Assembly (NCBI GenBank): GCA_918807975.1
Contig: OU964928.1
Location: forward strand, 14,591,823-14,655,822
Direction of reading: 5' to 3'
DNA: 64,000 nucleotides
Source: Aplidium turbinatum
Taxonomy: Eukaryota > Chordata > Ascidiacea > Aplousobranchia > Polyclinidae
Part shown: positions 47,733 to 60,185 of the stretch, piece by piece
Layout: each line of letters begins with the position of its first letter
Position numbering within the stretch: the stretch's first letter is position 1
Position numbers and translations under genes: made by a program
The notes under the pieces: generated by a model
Seen by the model: only the letters and a program-made list of their open reading frames with translations
Databases searched by the model: none
Told to the model about the DNA's origin: nothing

Positions 47733-48783
47733 AGTATAAGGCTAACTGTGTTGATAAATAGGTGATATAGACTACAGTAGAATTTCTTGAAAGACTCGAA
47801 TGAAATCTCGTTAATGTTTTGCACGAATCTGCATACAGCAACAAAGTTTGTGTTAAAATGCTATACAATTGAATACACACTTAGTGTAACAAACTTAGAT
47901 TTCGCTAGTTTGCTGCATGTCGAATTTAGCTGACCTTGAAAAACTCACTTGCCGTGAGACAGTTTTCAGTCTGCACATACTGGGTTGCTGTCTATCAAAA
48001 ACAACATTTCCTACAATAAACAAGAATATCCATCGCATGTATCAGGGGTAACCTTTCATAATGTAGCAGAACAGTTTCCAGTTTCAATAGCACATGAAAT
48101 CAGAGAAGATTAAATGCCACATAAAGCGACAAGCCACAATTGTGCTTCAAAGTTGTCATCACAGATACGGTTACGGCGCTGCTCTTAAGGCTACAGAGTT
48201 TTGGTGGCTTACTATATTTGAAAAGATTTAACTGTTCGCTTGAGGTCGAGTAGGTATTGTAATATGTGGCCAGGCGAGAATGTTTTTTTGGCCCCACAAA
48301 GAGTAAGTTTGATGCTTAAAACAATAGTCCGTATGTTTTGACAATATCAAAGTATTAGCAGATGTTGTGTAGACCATTTTTGTTGTAGCAAATTGAAACA
48401 TATCTGAAAAATAAGTCGTTAAAATTAGATTATGTAGCATTCTTACAAGCACTTAAGAATAGCATTGATACAGGACTTTTGCTTATAGTTTACCTGTTTT
48501 TGTACTTGGGTGAATAACTCAAATGGTTTGATCTTACTCAGAAAGATAAAATGAATACAAAATAACGAGAGAACTTTATTAAGAAAATGTCCAAGCTGAC
48601 GATCAACGTCCACGTCACATTTGCAACAAATCATTGTATAGGTTAAATTGCTTAATATAGAGCGGCACTCTTCAACTTTTTGTCATCGCAGAACGCCTGA
48701 TTGACTTTCACATGATATATTGTATATTGTCATCAGAAGGTCCTTATTGAAATAGAATATATAAATAAATTCTATTTGAATAA

Positions 48784-48832
48784 AGCTCTTCTGATGATCC
48801 CCATTTTAGGGCGAAACAGGCTGTAGAGGTTT
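48784..48832 (+). ncRNA. Hammerhead-ribozyme-like motif, copy 2
   Basis: CTGATGA at 48791-48797, stem-loop II with CCC/GGG, GAAA at 48813-48816, minimal stem III and GTA at 48823-48825. Stem I pairs are poorer than in copy 1. The sequence after it (GAGGTTTTAGAAAG, AATAAC, TATATTTGAT) matches that after copy 1. A reversed CATCAGAAGGTCC at 48732-48744 is the inverse of copy 1's stem I/core. Confidence 0.5.
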
Positions 48833-49477
48833 TAGAAAGTAATAACTATATTTGATGAAATTTGCTCTGCTTAGCTTTGAGCACTTTTGTACTATTAAGA
48901 GCACTTATTGTGTATATTGTTATTATATATTATTGTTATATTGTATTATTATTGAATTGTATAATGTAGAAGTACCTGGATGAAATCTTCGATGCAATCT
49001 TACATGTGTGGAACACTGGAATCGAACACTTACTTATTCATATTGGAGAATTGTGTAAGGATACATTGAAAATGATAGCAGTTTTTTTTTTACTGATACG
49101 TCGTCCTCGGCTCCAGTTTGTGTCCGAGCATTGGTTTTGTCATCAAGTTGGGTGGTGATGTCGAATGTGGCTTTGGAGGCCCAGGTGTCACTTTGTCTCT
49201 TCTGTTTACTTTTGTTTTTGTTTTTTTTGATACGTAATACAATACAAATATGCAACTTCACCAACAACTTTTGTGAATTGTAGCATGCTATCTCCCCGTT
49301 CTCTATGCGGAATGGATTTGTCCTTTTAGCTGAATCTGTTTGACATCCCATCGCCGCTATACTTTCCAAATGTGCACTTTGGTTCTACTGTACACCAAAA
49401 TTATTTCGAAACAAATAGGTTTCCATTGTAATTTTAATAAAATTAGTATTTTACAAGCAGCGTTTGTACCAAATAGA

Positions 49478-49579
49478 ATCTATTCCTATCTGTATGAGAG
49501 TTTGGTACCCAGCGACGTTGACAGGGTAGTCCAGGAGGTACTTTTGGACCCTGGTCCAAGATCATTTTATAGATTGTAA
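49478..49579 (+). CDS. Possible terminal exon, unrecognised
   Basis: After an acceptor-like TTTGTACCAAATAG the frame reads YSYLYESLVPSDVDRVVQEV then LLDPGPRSFYRL and stops. It is more protein-like than its surroundings. No upstream exon was found, so it may be a remnant or chance. Confidence 0.2.
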   Translation: MYSYLYESLVPSDVDRVVQEVLLDPGPRSFYRL

Positions 49580-50470
49580 CTTAATCAAGGGGCCCGGGAG
49601 CTTGAAGAAACCACTGCGTATTCGTGGGCAATGCGTAATGCGTGTGATTTTCTTAGATGTTCCTTGATTTGGGTCCCAACGATTCATTGATACCAGGCTC
49701 AAATTGTTTTCTCGACGGCCCTGTTGGTACCACTTATAAAATCAACATCGGTTGATTATTTGAACGGGAATTTATCCTCAAACTGTAAAAATTTACTGTA
49801 AAACTTAATCCTAGCTAATTCATATGTGTGTAGAAGAAGGTAAAAGGCTTTGGAATACCAAAGCAGGTCAGTTTAAAGAGGTGGGTACTTGAACTGTCCA
49901 CATGTATTTGAAATCTTGTTGCAAAAAAATATTCATCACATAATTCTCCACCCTAGAGAATTGTTCTTGAGGAAGTGCACTCCTTCACTGCACACGACAA
50001 GAGCTAAACTAAATTCAGTTCATTTTGTCTTTTCTTGTTTCGCTGAGTTACATCTTTATCGATGGCATATCAAGGAGGTTGAAGAAGGCATTTCATCATA
50101 GGATATGCAAACGCTATGCTTCAAACCTAGGATCTTTATTTACACAAGTTGGTGTTATCGCGCAACAGACACCAATCGTATATTAAATCATTTTATTTTA
50201 ACAATATATCTCAGATTGATATTGGTACCAAATTCATCGGATAACAGGTTGGGAAAGCAAACAGACATTGGATTTCTCGTTGATAAGAAAGAAGCAAATA
50301 TAGTTTGTTTTACGTGGATGATTGACACGTTATACTACAGAATTATGAAATGATCTTAGCAATCTTTTGTTTTGCTTTGCCATATATTTTGATAGTATAT
50401 TTACAGTTGTTATTGGCAATATGGTTTATTGATTTTAATATTCTGACCCATAGGCTACAGCATAATGCTC

Positions 50471-50560
50471 TGACCCATATAGCAAATCAACCATTTTTCA
50501 CGTTGATTCAACGTCTGTAGATGTTGAATCAATGTGAAAAACGATTGATTTGCTGTCTGG
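50471..50560. mobile_element. Palindromic TA-MITE, near-complete copy
   Basis: AGCAAATCAACCATTTTTCA, GTTGATTCAACGTCT and, inverted, ATGTTGAATCAATGTGAAAA, GATTGATTTGCTGT fold into one hairpin. Same family as 56371-56456. Confidence 0.7.
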
Positions 50561-53500
50561 AGAAGCTCTGCTGCTACAGTCCGGGAGGCCTTGTTTGTTT
50601 TCAGTGTCAATAACTAAATAGATTTTAGTTTTGTTGATTTTAATTAAAACATACAATTAACAGGAACTGTCTTTGTTCTCATTTTTTTCTCTTTCAGCTC
50701 GGGTTGATTGTGATAAAGGAAAACGTGGTACTTTAATAATACTTAACTCAAGTGCCATAATAGACCAATTTATTATACTAAAAATTTATTAAATGCCTTT
50801 TATATTTTGACTGACATTTAAGATTAATGAACTAAAGAATCTGAAGGTACCAAAATCATACTATCACCCATCCTTTGTTATTGAAGTATCACAATTGACC
50901 TTGAGTAATAATATGAAAAGTGGGTAGGTAGTTCACGTTCATGTTGGTCTTCAGCGGCAAATAACAACCCAGCGAATACAAACCTTGATATATTCGATCA
51001 TGTGGAAAGACAGTGTAAAAAACTCAACTTCGGAATAACAACTCTATTGCTACTTTTTCTTCGGTAATAACTTCAAATGAACCAAAGCAAGTCTATTATT
51101 GTATTGGCATATAGTGCTGCAGCGTGTGAAGTCTACGTTTTTGAAAAGACTATAAATTCGAATTTGACTTAAAAAATCGACTGCGGTAACAACTATGTTG
51201 TCGTTCTTGCTCAAATAAAAAAGATTCTATCATAGTGCTATATGAATATGATGAAACAAGATAATAATACCTATGAATTTATTGGTTATGCGGAAGTATT
51301 TGGTTACGTGCCCTTAAAAAAAAGACGAGAGAATGTAATTTAATTTTTCAAAGTAAGGATCTTCCTCATTCATCTACATATCAAGCTAACAATTAAATTT
51401 ACCAATCCAGGTGATAATAGAGATAAAATATGAGAGGTGTTTTGTATTAAAAATTGTTCTTGGGAAAACCGTATTTGATTCAAATTTTTCGGGTAATCTC
51501 TATCGACTTCGCAATTCCATTGTAAAAGTAGTCAAAATCCATTGTAATAAACTAAACCTCTTTTTCATAATTTTTTTGATGCCTATTAAGCTCAATCTAA
51601 GATGAGGTGAGGTTGCGCCATACGGTATCGACTGCTTTTTGTAAAAGAATCTTGACCACAATGCTTTAAAATACTAAGCACACATCATGATTTATGATAA
51701 TTGCTTATTTGTTAAAGCAAAGAATAAAGGCCAACCTTATGAGTTAGACCACCAGAACGTAGAAACATAAGTGTATGATCTCTGCACCTATTTAATTGTT
51801 CTTCTAAGTAATGTAAACAGAATTACATCAATGTGGCGACAAATAAAAATCTATAGGTTGCGATTACAAGTGAACGTGAACACTTTTCCGGTAATCAGTT
51901 TTGAAAATAGATTGTTTACATCCGGATGAATTGCCCGACAATGAGAAAATCAAACGTAAGCAGTTTTGTTTCCACCGAAAGTAAATCTTAAATAAAAAAT
52001 AAAAATAATTATGTTATTTAAAATGATAAAAAATGATACGAAACAAGATATTGATTTCATGAGTCATTTCCAACCCAAGAAAATTTAACGGAAGTTCTTG
52101 GAACTGAGATCCATATGGGACTTTATAACGAGGTTAACGATTTGAACCTCAGCTATTTATAACAAAAAGAAAGCACTTCACATTTGACAACCTTATCCAG
52201 TAAACGCCAGAGCTAATTATTGATCAGATTATAAAGAAATGTTTATTCTTCTTACCAACAAAAATTTTGTTCATGGCTTATAGTAAATTTTATATTGCTT
52301 TTCTTAAATTCCTTAGTAATATAATCATCGTTCAAGCATATGATGATTTGTGGTTGTGCAGCTTACTTTACTATGCATCACGGTCTCAATAAATTTTATG
52401 TTCATGATCATACTTGATTAACTCATCATGAGATTCGTTGATTTTAACATGCACGATTTTCATAACAGTTCATGAATCTTGTCCTGTTTGGTTTGGGAGC
52501 CTTTTGAAAACTTGCAAGAAGTAAATAAGTCCATACCCGAAAAAACGCCTTTAACATTTACAAGCTTCTACAAGCTTTAGGTCCCCACAGTTCAACAGGT
52601 TTTCGTTTAGATCGAACGTATCCAAAATGTATGCCAGATGTTTTAGTTTGGCCGCATAATGTAGCCTAATATGAATAATGTAATGCAACCCTATACCTCA
52701 CAGCTGATTGATAACTGGTACGACATTCGATCCGACGTAAACAATTATAAGCTGACGGGGTTAGCTTTCACCTGAGCTTTATTTAGCAAAAACCTCGTGC
52801 AGAGTTATGTGTTTGATACAGTTTCCCTCTAAAAAATCTATAAATTATAAATAATGCATTATTATGCAAAAATTATTCTTTTGTTACTTATTGATGTCAA
52901 TCAACAAAAAGGCATTATCTGACTAAATTTCACTTGCCGTTAGTGACCTCTATTCTGGAAGGCTCGTTGAAGTCAATAAAATTAAAATTGTTCTGGCATA
53001 CTGTACGTTTCGTCATCCCCAAGTAAGAAAAATCCACTCTTTTTGCATTGGTACAAGAACTGCCGACGTTTTAAAACAGATGTAAAAAGGACCGATTTTG
53101 TTAGCATGGGCAAACGCATACTATGAAGTTTGTTTCGGTTGCACAGGACTTTTTTGGTTATGTGACAGGTTTCAGTGGTCACAATGAACATCAAATTTTG
53201 AATAAACTCAAGGGTTGTCAAATTACTGTCTTATTAAAATTAATTTGCAAAAATTTACTTTCTTGTGTCTGCTCAAACGAGGCTACTTTTGTGATTTTGA
53301 GTAGATAAACATTGTGAAAATCCTGTTGTATGTGGTGTTTAGAAAAGTCTTCCAATGCAACATTCTTAAAAAGGGAACCATTGGCACCACAGTAAAAATG
53401 CGTAAAAGTGGTGCTTGGTATAATAAACAACTTCAGAATCTTCCTTATAGAAGCATGCACGTATAAAATAATTATTTTAAAATTACATGGAGATTTTATC

Positions 53501-54595
53501 GAACGTAGACGTCGAAAGATAAAAAGGACTTCTGGTAATCGCTTTACCAGTTAGTAGGCTATAGGCTATAGTTGATTTGATAGTTGATAGTCGAAGAAAG
53601 TTTTGCAACAAAACAACGCAAATTTGTTTTCTAGGCATACCGTCCCGAGATCCAATAAACTAAAGTTTTTCTATTTGAGACGAATTCTTTGCTCACTCTA
53701 TGTCTTCTTGCAGTGCTTGTAATAAAAAAGAAGTTATCGAGCACATATTGCACAATTGCTTATGCGTTCTAGATCCGCCTCTGGTTTTTAAAACGTTTTA
53801 AAACCAAAATGGGCGTCAAAACTTCAAATAACGTACAGTCGTAGGCCTACAATTTGGGTAGAGAGGTCTGTCAGGTAACATAGTTGGACAAGTTTTTTAA
53901 TCCAAAGTCAAATCTAGAAACTAAAAAAAACGTTAATAGGCTAACTGGAGGTCAACACTGAAGTTAGCTTTCACACCAGTTAGCAGTCAACTTGCAGCAA
54001 GTTGCAGTTATGGAAGCAGTTCAATCATCGTCAATCTGAACCATAGGTGTATGAGCTGGGGTATCCCTGGGATATCCCTCTTTAGTGGTCTATCGCATTG
54101 TACAAAAACAATTACATTTTAGAAGTCCTTTATTTTTTCCAAAAAACAAGTTTAAATAATAAATTGCTGTCAGTTTTTAGACAAGAGACTGGGTTTGCAA
54201 AGGCCTGACTCATAAAAAGGCACCAGAATCTGTATTTTGTTGCTTCAGAAACGCTATCTTTAACTTTTACTTCTGTAAAAAACAATTTATGTCACTGTGC
54301 GAGCTGAAAATTGATTGGCATCTGTTATCATCCATTTAAATGTTGGCATAGCATGGCCAACGTTAATTCAACGTCTAAATGACATTTGTCTGTGTGTGAC
54401 TGTGAATACCGGCGCAGCATGTTATCTCTTCGAAGCCTTTGTCACATCTTGAAAGATGCAATCAACGTTAGCGAACAATTGTTATCCGCTTGCTTACTTC
54501 AACCAAGGCATATGATTTGAAGTTATTTTTTCCACACTTTTTCTTTAAATAACAAGGCCTCTCTGTCTTTTGCTACATTAGCATGATAGTTTAGC

Positions 54596-55627
54596 TAGGC
54601 CTACCATATTTCCATCGCCTAAAAAGAGGACACGTTACGCCAGCAAAGAATTTTACGCTTGAAGAATCTTTTAAATGTTTTTAGATCATTACAGTAGGCT
54701 ATAGGCCTACGCAGCAAAAGTTACCAAAAAAAAAGCAAGAAAACAGATTGACTGAACGTTTAACTTATTTTTTCTCATTTCTATACTTCCTTAAGATAAC
54801 AAATGATTGTATACTTTTAAAAGTCAGCAAAAAGTGAAAAAAGACCTAATTTTTAGACAGTTTCAGTCAGACAGCAATGATCGCAAAAATCTGCAAAATC
54901 TGACAAATCAGGCACGACCTCCAGGTCAAGCCTTAACTTTTTTCAACAAGGAATGGTCAGTCTTAACGAAGTTGTTAAATTATTTGCAAGAAATATGAAA
55001 ACAGTATAGGCTGCACTGTGTGGAGGCTTTGAACCACTCACACAGACCCGGTCACTGAGGTTGTAAGAGTGAGAAATGGAGGAGTCTGTGAATTCGTTCA
55101 CTCATGAGTTGCTTCTGAACGAACAGCGTTGGAGTGGAGCACTTTTAGACATTCGTTTCGATTTGTTTCAAATAACAAACGAGCTAAACTCGGTTGGTAA
55201 TCAACAACGTCTACAAGCGTTGTATCGATATAAAACGCAGCCTATGTAGCCTAGGTAAAAGAATAATTTTTTTGTGAAAGTGTGGGCATGGCCTTTAAAA
55301 TATCGTTTAATATCTTACAATGAACCGCAGGCAATGAACGTTCAACAACACTTCCATAAAATGCGCCAATTTCTTGTAAAATTTATAAATCAACATGTTA
55401 GGCTACATTGGTATAACTTACAAAATGTTTAGAAAGCAAATAGCCTACAAGCCGTTGCTGAAACGTCATCAAGCAATATAATCCCGTCGAAAATATAGGC
55501 TAAGCATGAAAACCCAAAATGTCAAAAAAGAGGACATTTGAGCATTTTTTAGTGTCCTCAGAGGACAATTCCTTTTTCTTGAAAAAAGAGGACAAATCCT
55601 CTTAAAAGAGGACATATGGTAGCCCTA
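54596..55627. mobile_element. 1.03-kb hAT element, TAGGSYTRCC family
   Basis: It starts TAGGCCTACCATATTTCC and ends ATATGGTAGCCCTA, flanked by GTTTAGC (54589-54595 and 55628-55634; the eighth base differs). AGAGGACA motifs cluster near both ends. There is no readable transposase. It is related in its ends to 26803-27375. Confidence 0.65.
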
Positions 55628-55843
55628 GTTTAGCGAAGTGAACATTTATGTTGGCTACTCATGAAAGTATAGACGAAATTCTCTTGAGTTTATATTAACT
55701 GCATTTTGTAAAGTTAGCTGTTCAATGTTAGTCCTGCATAAATTGAGAAACGTTATGTTAAATATTTCTTGACCATTTGCTAATTGTAAATTTTGTATTC
55801 TATTTAAATAAGGATGCACTAGTTGAACTATTTGCTGTATGAC

Positions 55844-56160
55844 TGTTACGACTACTCATTTGGATTATTGTTTGTACGGATTTATCACTTCAAGCCCTGC
55901 TTTGGTGAGTCGACTGAACTGTCACACTAAATCTGTTAAACAAACTTGTGACCTTGTGGCCAAACTTGTAAACTTGCGACCTGTGACCTTCTGATCTTGC
56001 AACCTTTCTGCCACAATAAACTAACAGAACTCAAGACCGTGTTTAAATTTAATCTACTTTACTTGTGTCTCTGTCTTAATTGTTGGAGGTCTCAAAACCG
56101 TATAACTAAGCGACGCATACAACAATCCGACCCAATGTTTTGGCGCCAGTGAGAAAGATA
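55844..56160 (+). mobile_element. Probable LTR fossil with leader (Gypsy-like)
   Basis: A segment starting TGTTACGACT and ending about 56134 has an AATAAA in its second half. A TTGGCGCCAGTG resembling a tRNA primer-binding site follows a few bases later. This is the layout of an LTR followed by the start of an internal region. No coding part or second LTR is in view, so it is a remnant of undetermined age. Confidence 0.35.
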
Positions 56161-56370
56161 TTCTCTATGGTAGAATTTCCGTCAAAATTCTACACCACCC
56201 TCGATCCTTAGTCTTCAAAAAGAGAATTTTCGGAAGAATACGAATAATGCCAACCAACAAAAGTTGATTATATTTGGGCAAGAATTCTTTCGCACCCCCA
56301 AAAAATATGCTTCCCGTACACCTATGATCTGAACTTCAAAAAATCCACTGTTTCTTAAGCCTAATCACTA

Positions 56371-56456
56371 CCCAGACAACAAATCAGTCGTTTTTACATT
56401 GATTTAACGTATGCAGACGTTGAATCAATGTAAAAAACGACTGATTTGTGGTCGGG
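56371..56456. mobile_element. 86-bp palindromic TA-MITE, best copy
   Basis: A nearly perfect hairpin: CCCAGACAACAAATCAGTCG at the left and CGACTGATTTGTGGTCGGG at the right, with ATTGATTTAACGTATGCAGA / GACGTTGAATCAATG around the centre. TA duplication at 56369-56370 and 56457-56458. At this size there is no room for anything but the hairpin. Confidence 0.8.
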
Positions 56457-57099
56457 TAGGGTGATTTTTTGTCACTAAAGTTACTTTTTTTAGTTGTACC
56501 AATTAACAAAAAAAATGTAGAACTAAAATTTCATGGTTGTGGGGATCAATATTTAAGAAGTTATAAAGTTACCGAAAGTCACTTTTTGTGTTTTTAGGTT
56601 ACTTTTCATTTGTTGGGTCCATACTTTTTTGCCTAATTTTCCTATTTATTTATCTTTCATTGCTACTGTAGAGATGAATTTACATTCTATGTAATACCAA
56701 GACTTTTAATATATCTTCTACTATGGTACGGATTTTAGGTTTGCACGAGCCCATGCTTGTTCGTAACGCGTGTATTCCCAAAAAACTAGTACGGTAATTT
56801 TTTCGATGAAACAAATTGTGTTAACTATATTTAACCACTTGTTTTCCCTGCAACAGCTAAAGTGCTTGATTGACAGAAGCTTCCTGCCAGAGATTGTAAA
56901 ACATTACATGTACGTATAATTTGAATGTGTAATTTTAATTTGAGCACAAATCAAAATTAATTTAGATGCTTTTTTGTGTTGAATTACTGCTATTTCTTTC
57001 GCTTTCTTGTTTTCGTTGAATAAAGTTACTTTTTGGTTACTTTTTCGCAAAATTAAAGTCACATTTTTGAGTTTTTTAGGTTACAAAAAATCGCCTTAC
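56457..57099. mobile_element. ~640-bp MITE with GTARGGYGATTTTTTG ends
   Basis: The left edge GTAGGGTGATTTTTTG and the inverse of the right edge, GTAAGGCGATTTTTTG, match at 14 of 16 bases. Inside both ends, AAAGTTACTTTTT and AAAGTCAC motifs recur. It abuts the palindromic MITE. There is no coding sequence. Confidence 0.4.
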
Positions 57100-57749
57100 T
57101 AATCACCTTTGTTGCCAATGCCACTTGGAGAGTGGCACGTTCATAAATAATTCTATACTTTACAATATTTTAGATGAAGGCTATGGTAGAACTGGCTAAA
57201 GCTTATTGTTTAAGGCAGCCAAGGTAGCGGAACAACAATGTTGAGATTTCATTTTGCAGCAGCTCAAACCTTTTATTGTTTTAATTGTAAGAGAGCAGTT
57301 TTAAAATATTAAAATGAGTCAGAAATGCAACTGTAACGGCGAATTTAAAACAGGTTAAAGATTTCTTTTGGAACAATTTCAGCAACAAATTTTAAGCAAA
57401 AAATTATTTGGAAAAAGTTCTAAAATAGCGCAATTGCCAATTAATCGGATGTAATATGACAAAAAATAATTTATACAGTAGCATATTTACTGTTGTTCTT
57501 GGCTTATGCCGATTGATCACTTTACTGGAAGCACCTGGCTGTACATTGCGCAAAGCTCACTGCTTGCAGTTTGACCACTTTGGCAAGGTTGACGGTAGTA
57601 CCATTTTTTGGAGCTTGGGTTCCACAAATGGGAAAACGTCACACGGAGGTATACATCTCCGTGGCCATACCCAGTGTACCTACTGCACTGAGGAGGCCGG
57701 AAGGCTGAAACGGTGTACACTGTCTGCAGTTATTTTTTATTTATATTAA

Positions 57750-57925
57750 CTTGTAACGCTCAAAAGAACGTCGGGTCGAGACCTGGAGAAACTGCGAGAC
57801 TCTGTCTTTGCTCGACAATAGCATTTTCGAAGTTGAGGACAAAGATTGACTCCCAAGCATTCCCATCCAATTAATCTAAATATTTAGCAATAGGGGATAA
57901 GCCTAAATAGCCTACGACAATCAAG
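57750..57925 (+). mobile_element. SINE family 1, diverged copy
   Basis: B-box-like GGGTCGAGACC, then CTCTGTCTTTGCTCGACAAT, TGACTCCCAAGCATTCCCAT and TTAATCTAAATATTTAGCAA follow the order of the 47533 SINE body. Old and damaged. Confidence 0.5.
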
Positions 57926-58544
57926 GACAGATACTAATAAGTTAATCTGTGACTACGTTGAAAATGCCAGCTAATGCAAAGACTTACGCCACAGTGTATG
58001 AAACTAAACAGGCTACCGCAAGTCTTACAAGAACATTAGAACTATTGTATATAGGCTAATGTGTATGAAAGAAAAAATTCTACAATCATGACTGACTCAA
58101 AACTTTAAAACTAGTTTTGTTTAATTACTATACACAAAGTTATATGTTGTAATAAGTAATCTATAAGTTCTAAAGTCATGAGTAGGGCAAGTAAAGACAA
58201 TAAAGTCAAGTTTTTTAGTAACTTATTGCGGTGTTGTTTTAAGTCAGAGTTCTGGACACAAGGTGTAGGTTTCAAAATCTTAATTTGATAGAACAAGGAA
58301 AGTTAATTTTTTATCGTTTCGTCAATTTTTCAATTTTAGGTCAATAAAGTCAATTTTATGTAATGAACACGTTCAGACCAAATGTTTTTTTTAATGTTGA
58401 GTTGAGTGAGAAAAACTGATAGGCTGCTACTTTAACAACGTTTTGTTCATCAATCTCAATCTGTGCTTCGTTTAGCTTCTTAGCATCAAAAACACTCCAA
58501 ACAATGACGATATTTCCAGAATAATGAACAACGAAAGACGAGAA

Positions 58545-58625
58545 AGTTGATTGAGCGCCGGTTTGGCACCGTTCGAGAGCATGTGACTGTGTCTTTGGCA
58601 AGACACCAAAAGGAGTGTCGTTGAT
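58545..58625 (+). mobile_element. SINE family 1, short fragment
   Basis: GCGCCGGTTTGGCACCGTTC, GAGCATGTGACTGTGTCTTT and GGCAAGACAC match the B box and early body of the 47533 SINE; the rest is missing. Confidence 0.55.
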
Positions 58626-58899
58626 TGAGGAGTGGTGCTCTTTCGACTACAGCCCTTGATTTCTTTCATGATTATGAAAATTACACTGCTCTAGAGAGAA
58701 ATTCTAGGGCTATGGACTACGAAACTGAACATTACGTCACATTTCAATTGTCCTTGGTGGCCGTGATTTTTATTGTGGAATTAGTTGCCTGCTTATATAG
58801 CCTTCAGTCGTGCCTAATGTATTTTGTTGAGGATTTCAATGTTTTTTTGTTGATTTTGATTTACATTATTTTTGTTGAAGCAGCCTTGTTTTAAACACA

Positions 58900-60185
58900 A
58901 ATGCAAGAAACAATGGTTAATTTAGTCGAATTTTCGTTAGGTTTAGATTGTGTAGAAGGAGCGAGCTACATGGCATCACCACAAGGCTGAGTAGTGAGTG
59001 AGTACTCAACATAAAAGTGAGCAATGCGTTTCGTTAATTATGCCGGTGTAACCACCACGCTGGCGACATAGACTTTTCCAATCAACAAATGTTTCTTGGC
59101 AGTCGAGTGGAGCAAAAATTGGCAGCAATATGCACGCATAGAGCTCTGGAAAATTGCTCTTTCTATAGTCGATTAAAAGCTTATCCCTGTGAAAAAACAG
59201 CTGTGGCCAAAAGTTAAATTATTACTTAAAAACACTGCAGTCCTGAAGTAAAAATAAGTTGGTAAGCGCAGCCGGTTGGAGCTTTTTGCCTTTTACTGAT
59301 GAAAACAGCAATGTGAAGGAATATCTTAGCAAACCTAATAAAAGTTTTGCAGGACGGAAATAAAAAAATTGATTAGGAAATATTGTGAATTATGCAAGAC
59401 AGGCTGTTTTTTAGCTTTTCGAAACGTTTATTGATTTTTGTAACACCTTATACTCATTTTCTGACATCGTCAGCATGAAAAAAAATTTTTTTCATTATAC
59501 AAAGTAAACAATTTGTATTATAGCGCTTCACGCGTACAACCGTAATTTCGGAATTTATAAAATCAGTCATCGCGCGATATAAATAAGAAGGCCTGATCCA
59601 AATTCGAAGATTAGATCACTTGCTGCGCAGACGAGAGTTCACAAACCACTAAAGTACTTCAGGGTTAATCTTTTGAGTTATCTGATAGGCTATTCAAGGC
59701 TTTTAAGATCTAAGCTACAATAGAATGGTATTATTTGCTATAAAATATGCACAATCACACACATATGGCTAAGCTGAAAAAGTAAGAAAATATATTGGAT
59801 CATAGCCTACCAAGGAAAAGAGGGGTTTTATTTATTTTGTCGTTGGGAGCATCTACAACTTTTTCACTGGAGAATTTGTTATGAAGCAACATTTTTTTGT
59901 TCAAGAAATAAAGTTAAGTTACCGTACTTATTTTGTACTCTGCCATAACACGAAAAGACAGCTTAATTGCTTCACGAAAATACAAGAACCATAAAATGTA
60001 GCTTCAAAACTTACGTTTTAGTGCTTCAATAGCATTTAATTCAAAAAGCGTTCAAAATATGGTTTTCAATGTTGTTTGTTTTTTTGTCAATTTTAGATTA
60101 AGAGGATAGAAATCAAAAGATACGTTGAGTTGTTTAAAACTATCAAACGATTAAAATTGTTTAACTTTGCCCGTTACAATTGAAA
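58900..60185. other. Upstream of the secreted-protein gene, nothing recognised
   Basis: AT-rich with no clear repeat. A TATATAAATAA-like stretch near 59577-59587 could be a core promoter for the gene at 60186 if an untranslated exon lies between, but this is weak. Confidence 0.25.

Larger units (their letters stand above)
48840..54585. other. Long AT-rich intergenic region with few features
   Basis: Apart from a possible exon near 49478-49579 and a MITE at 50471-50560, I see only AT-rich DNA with short chance frames. Confidence 0.4.

Noticed and set aside
57456-57749. 97-codon plus-strand ORF
   Set aside because: No family signature, no splice context, and it ends just before SINE-like sequence; probably chance.
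58625-58894. 89-codon ORF with a hydrophobic end
   Set aside because: It starts at a SINE fragment edge in AT-rich DNA, where hydrophobic frames arise by chance.
59400-59490. Hammerhead-like motif (CTGACGATGTCAG near GAAACG)
   Set aside because: Core order and stem lengths do not fit either strand; it is only a small palindrome.
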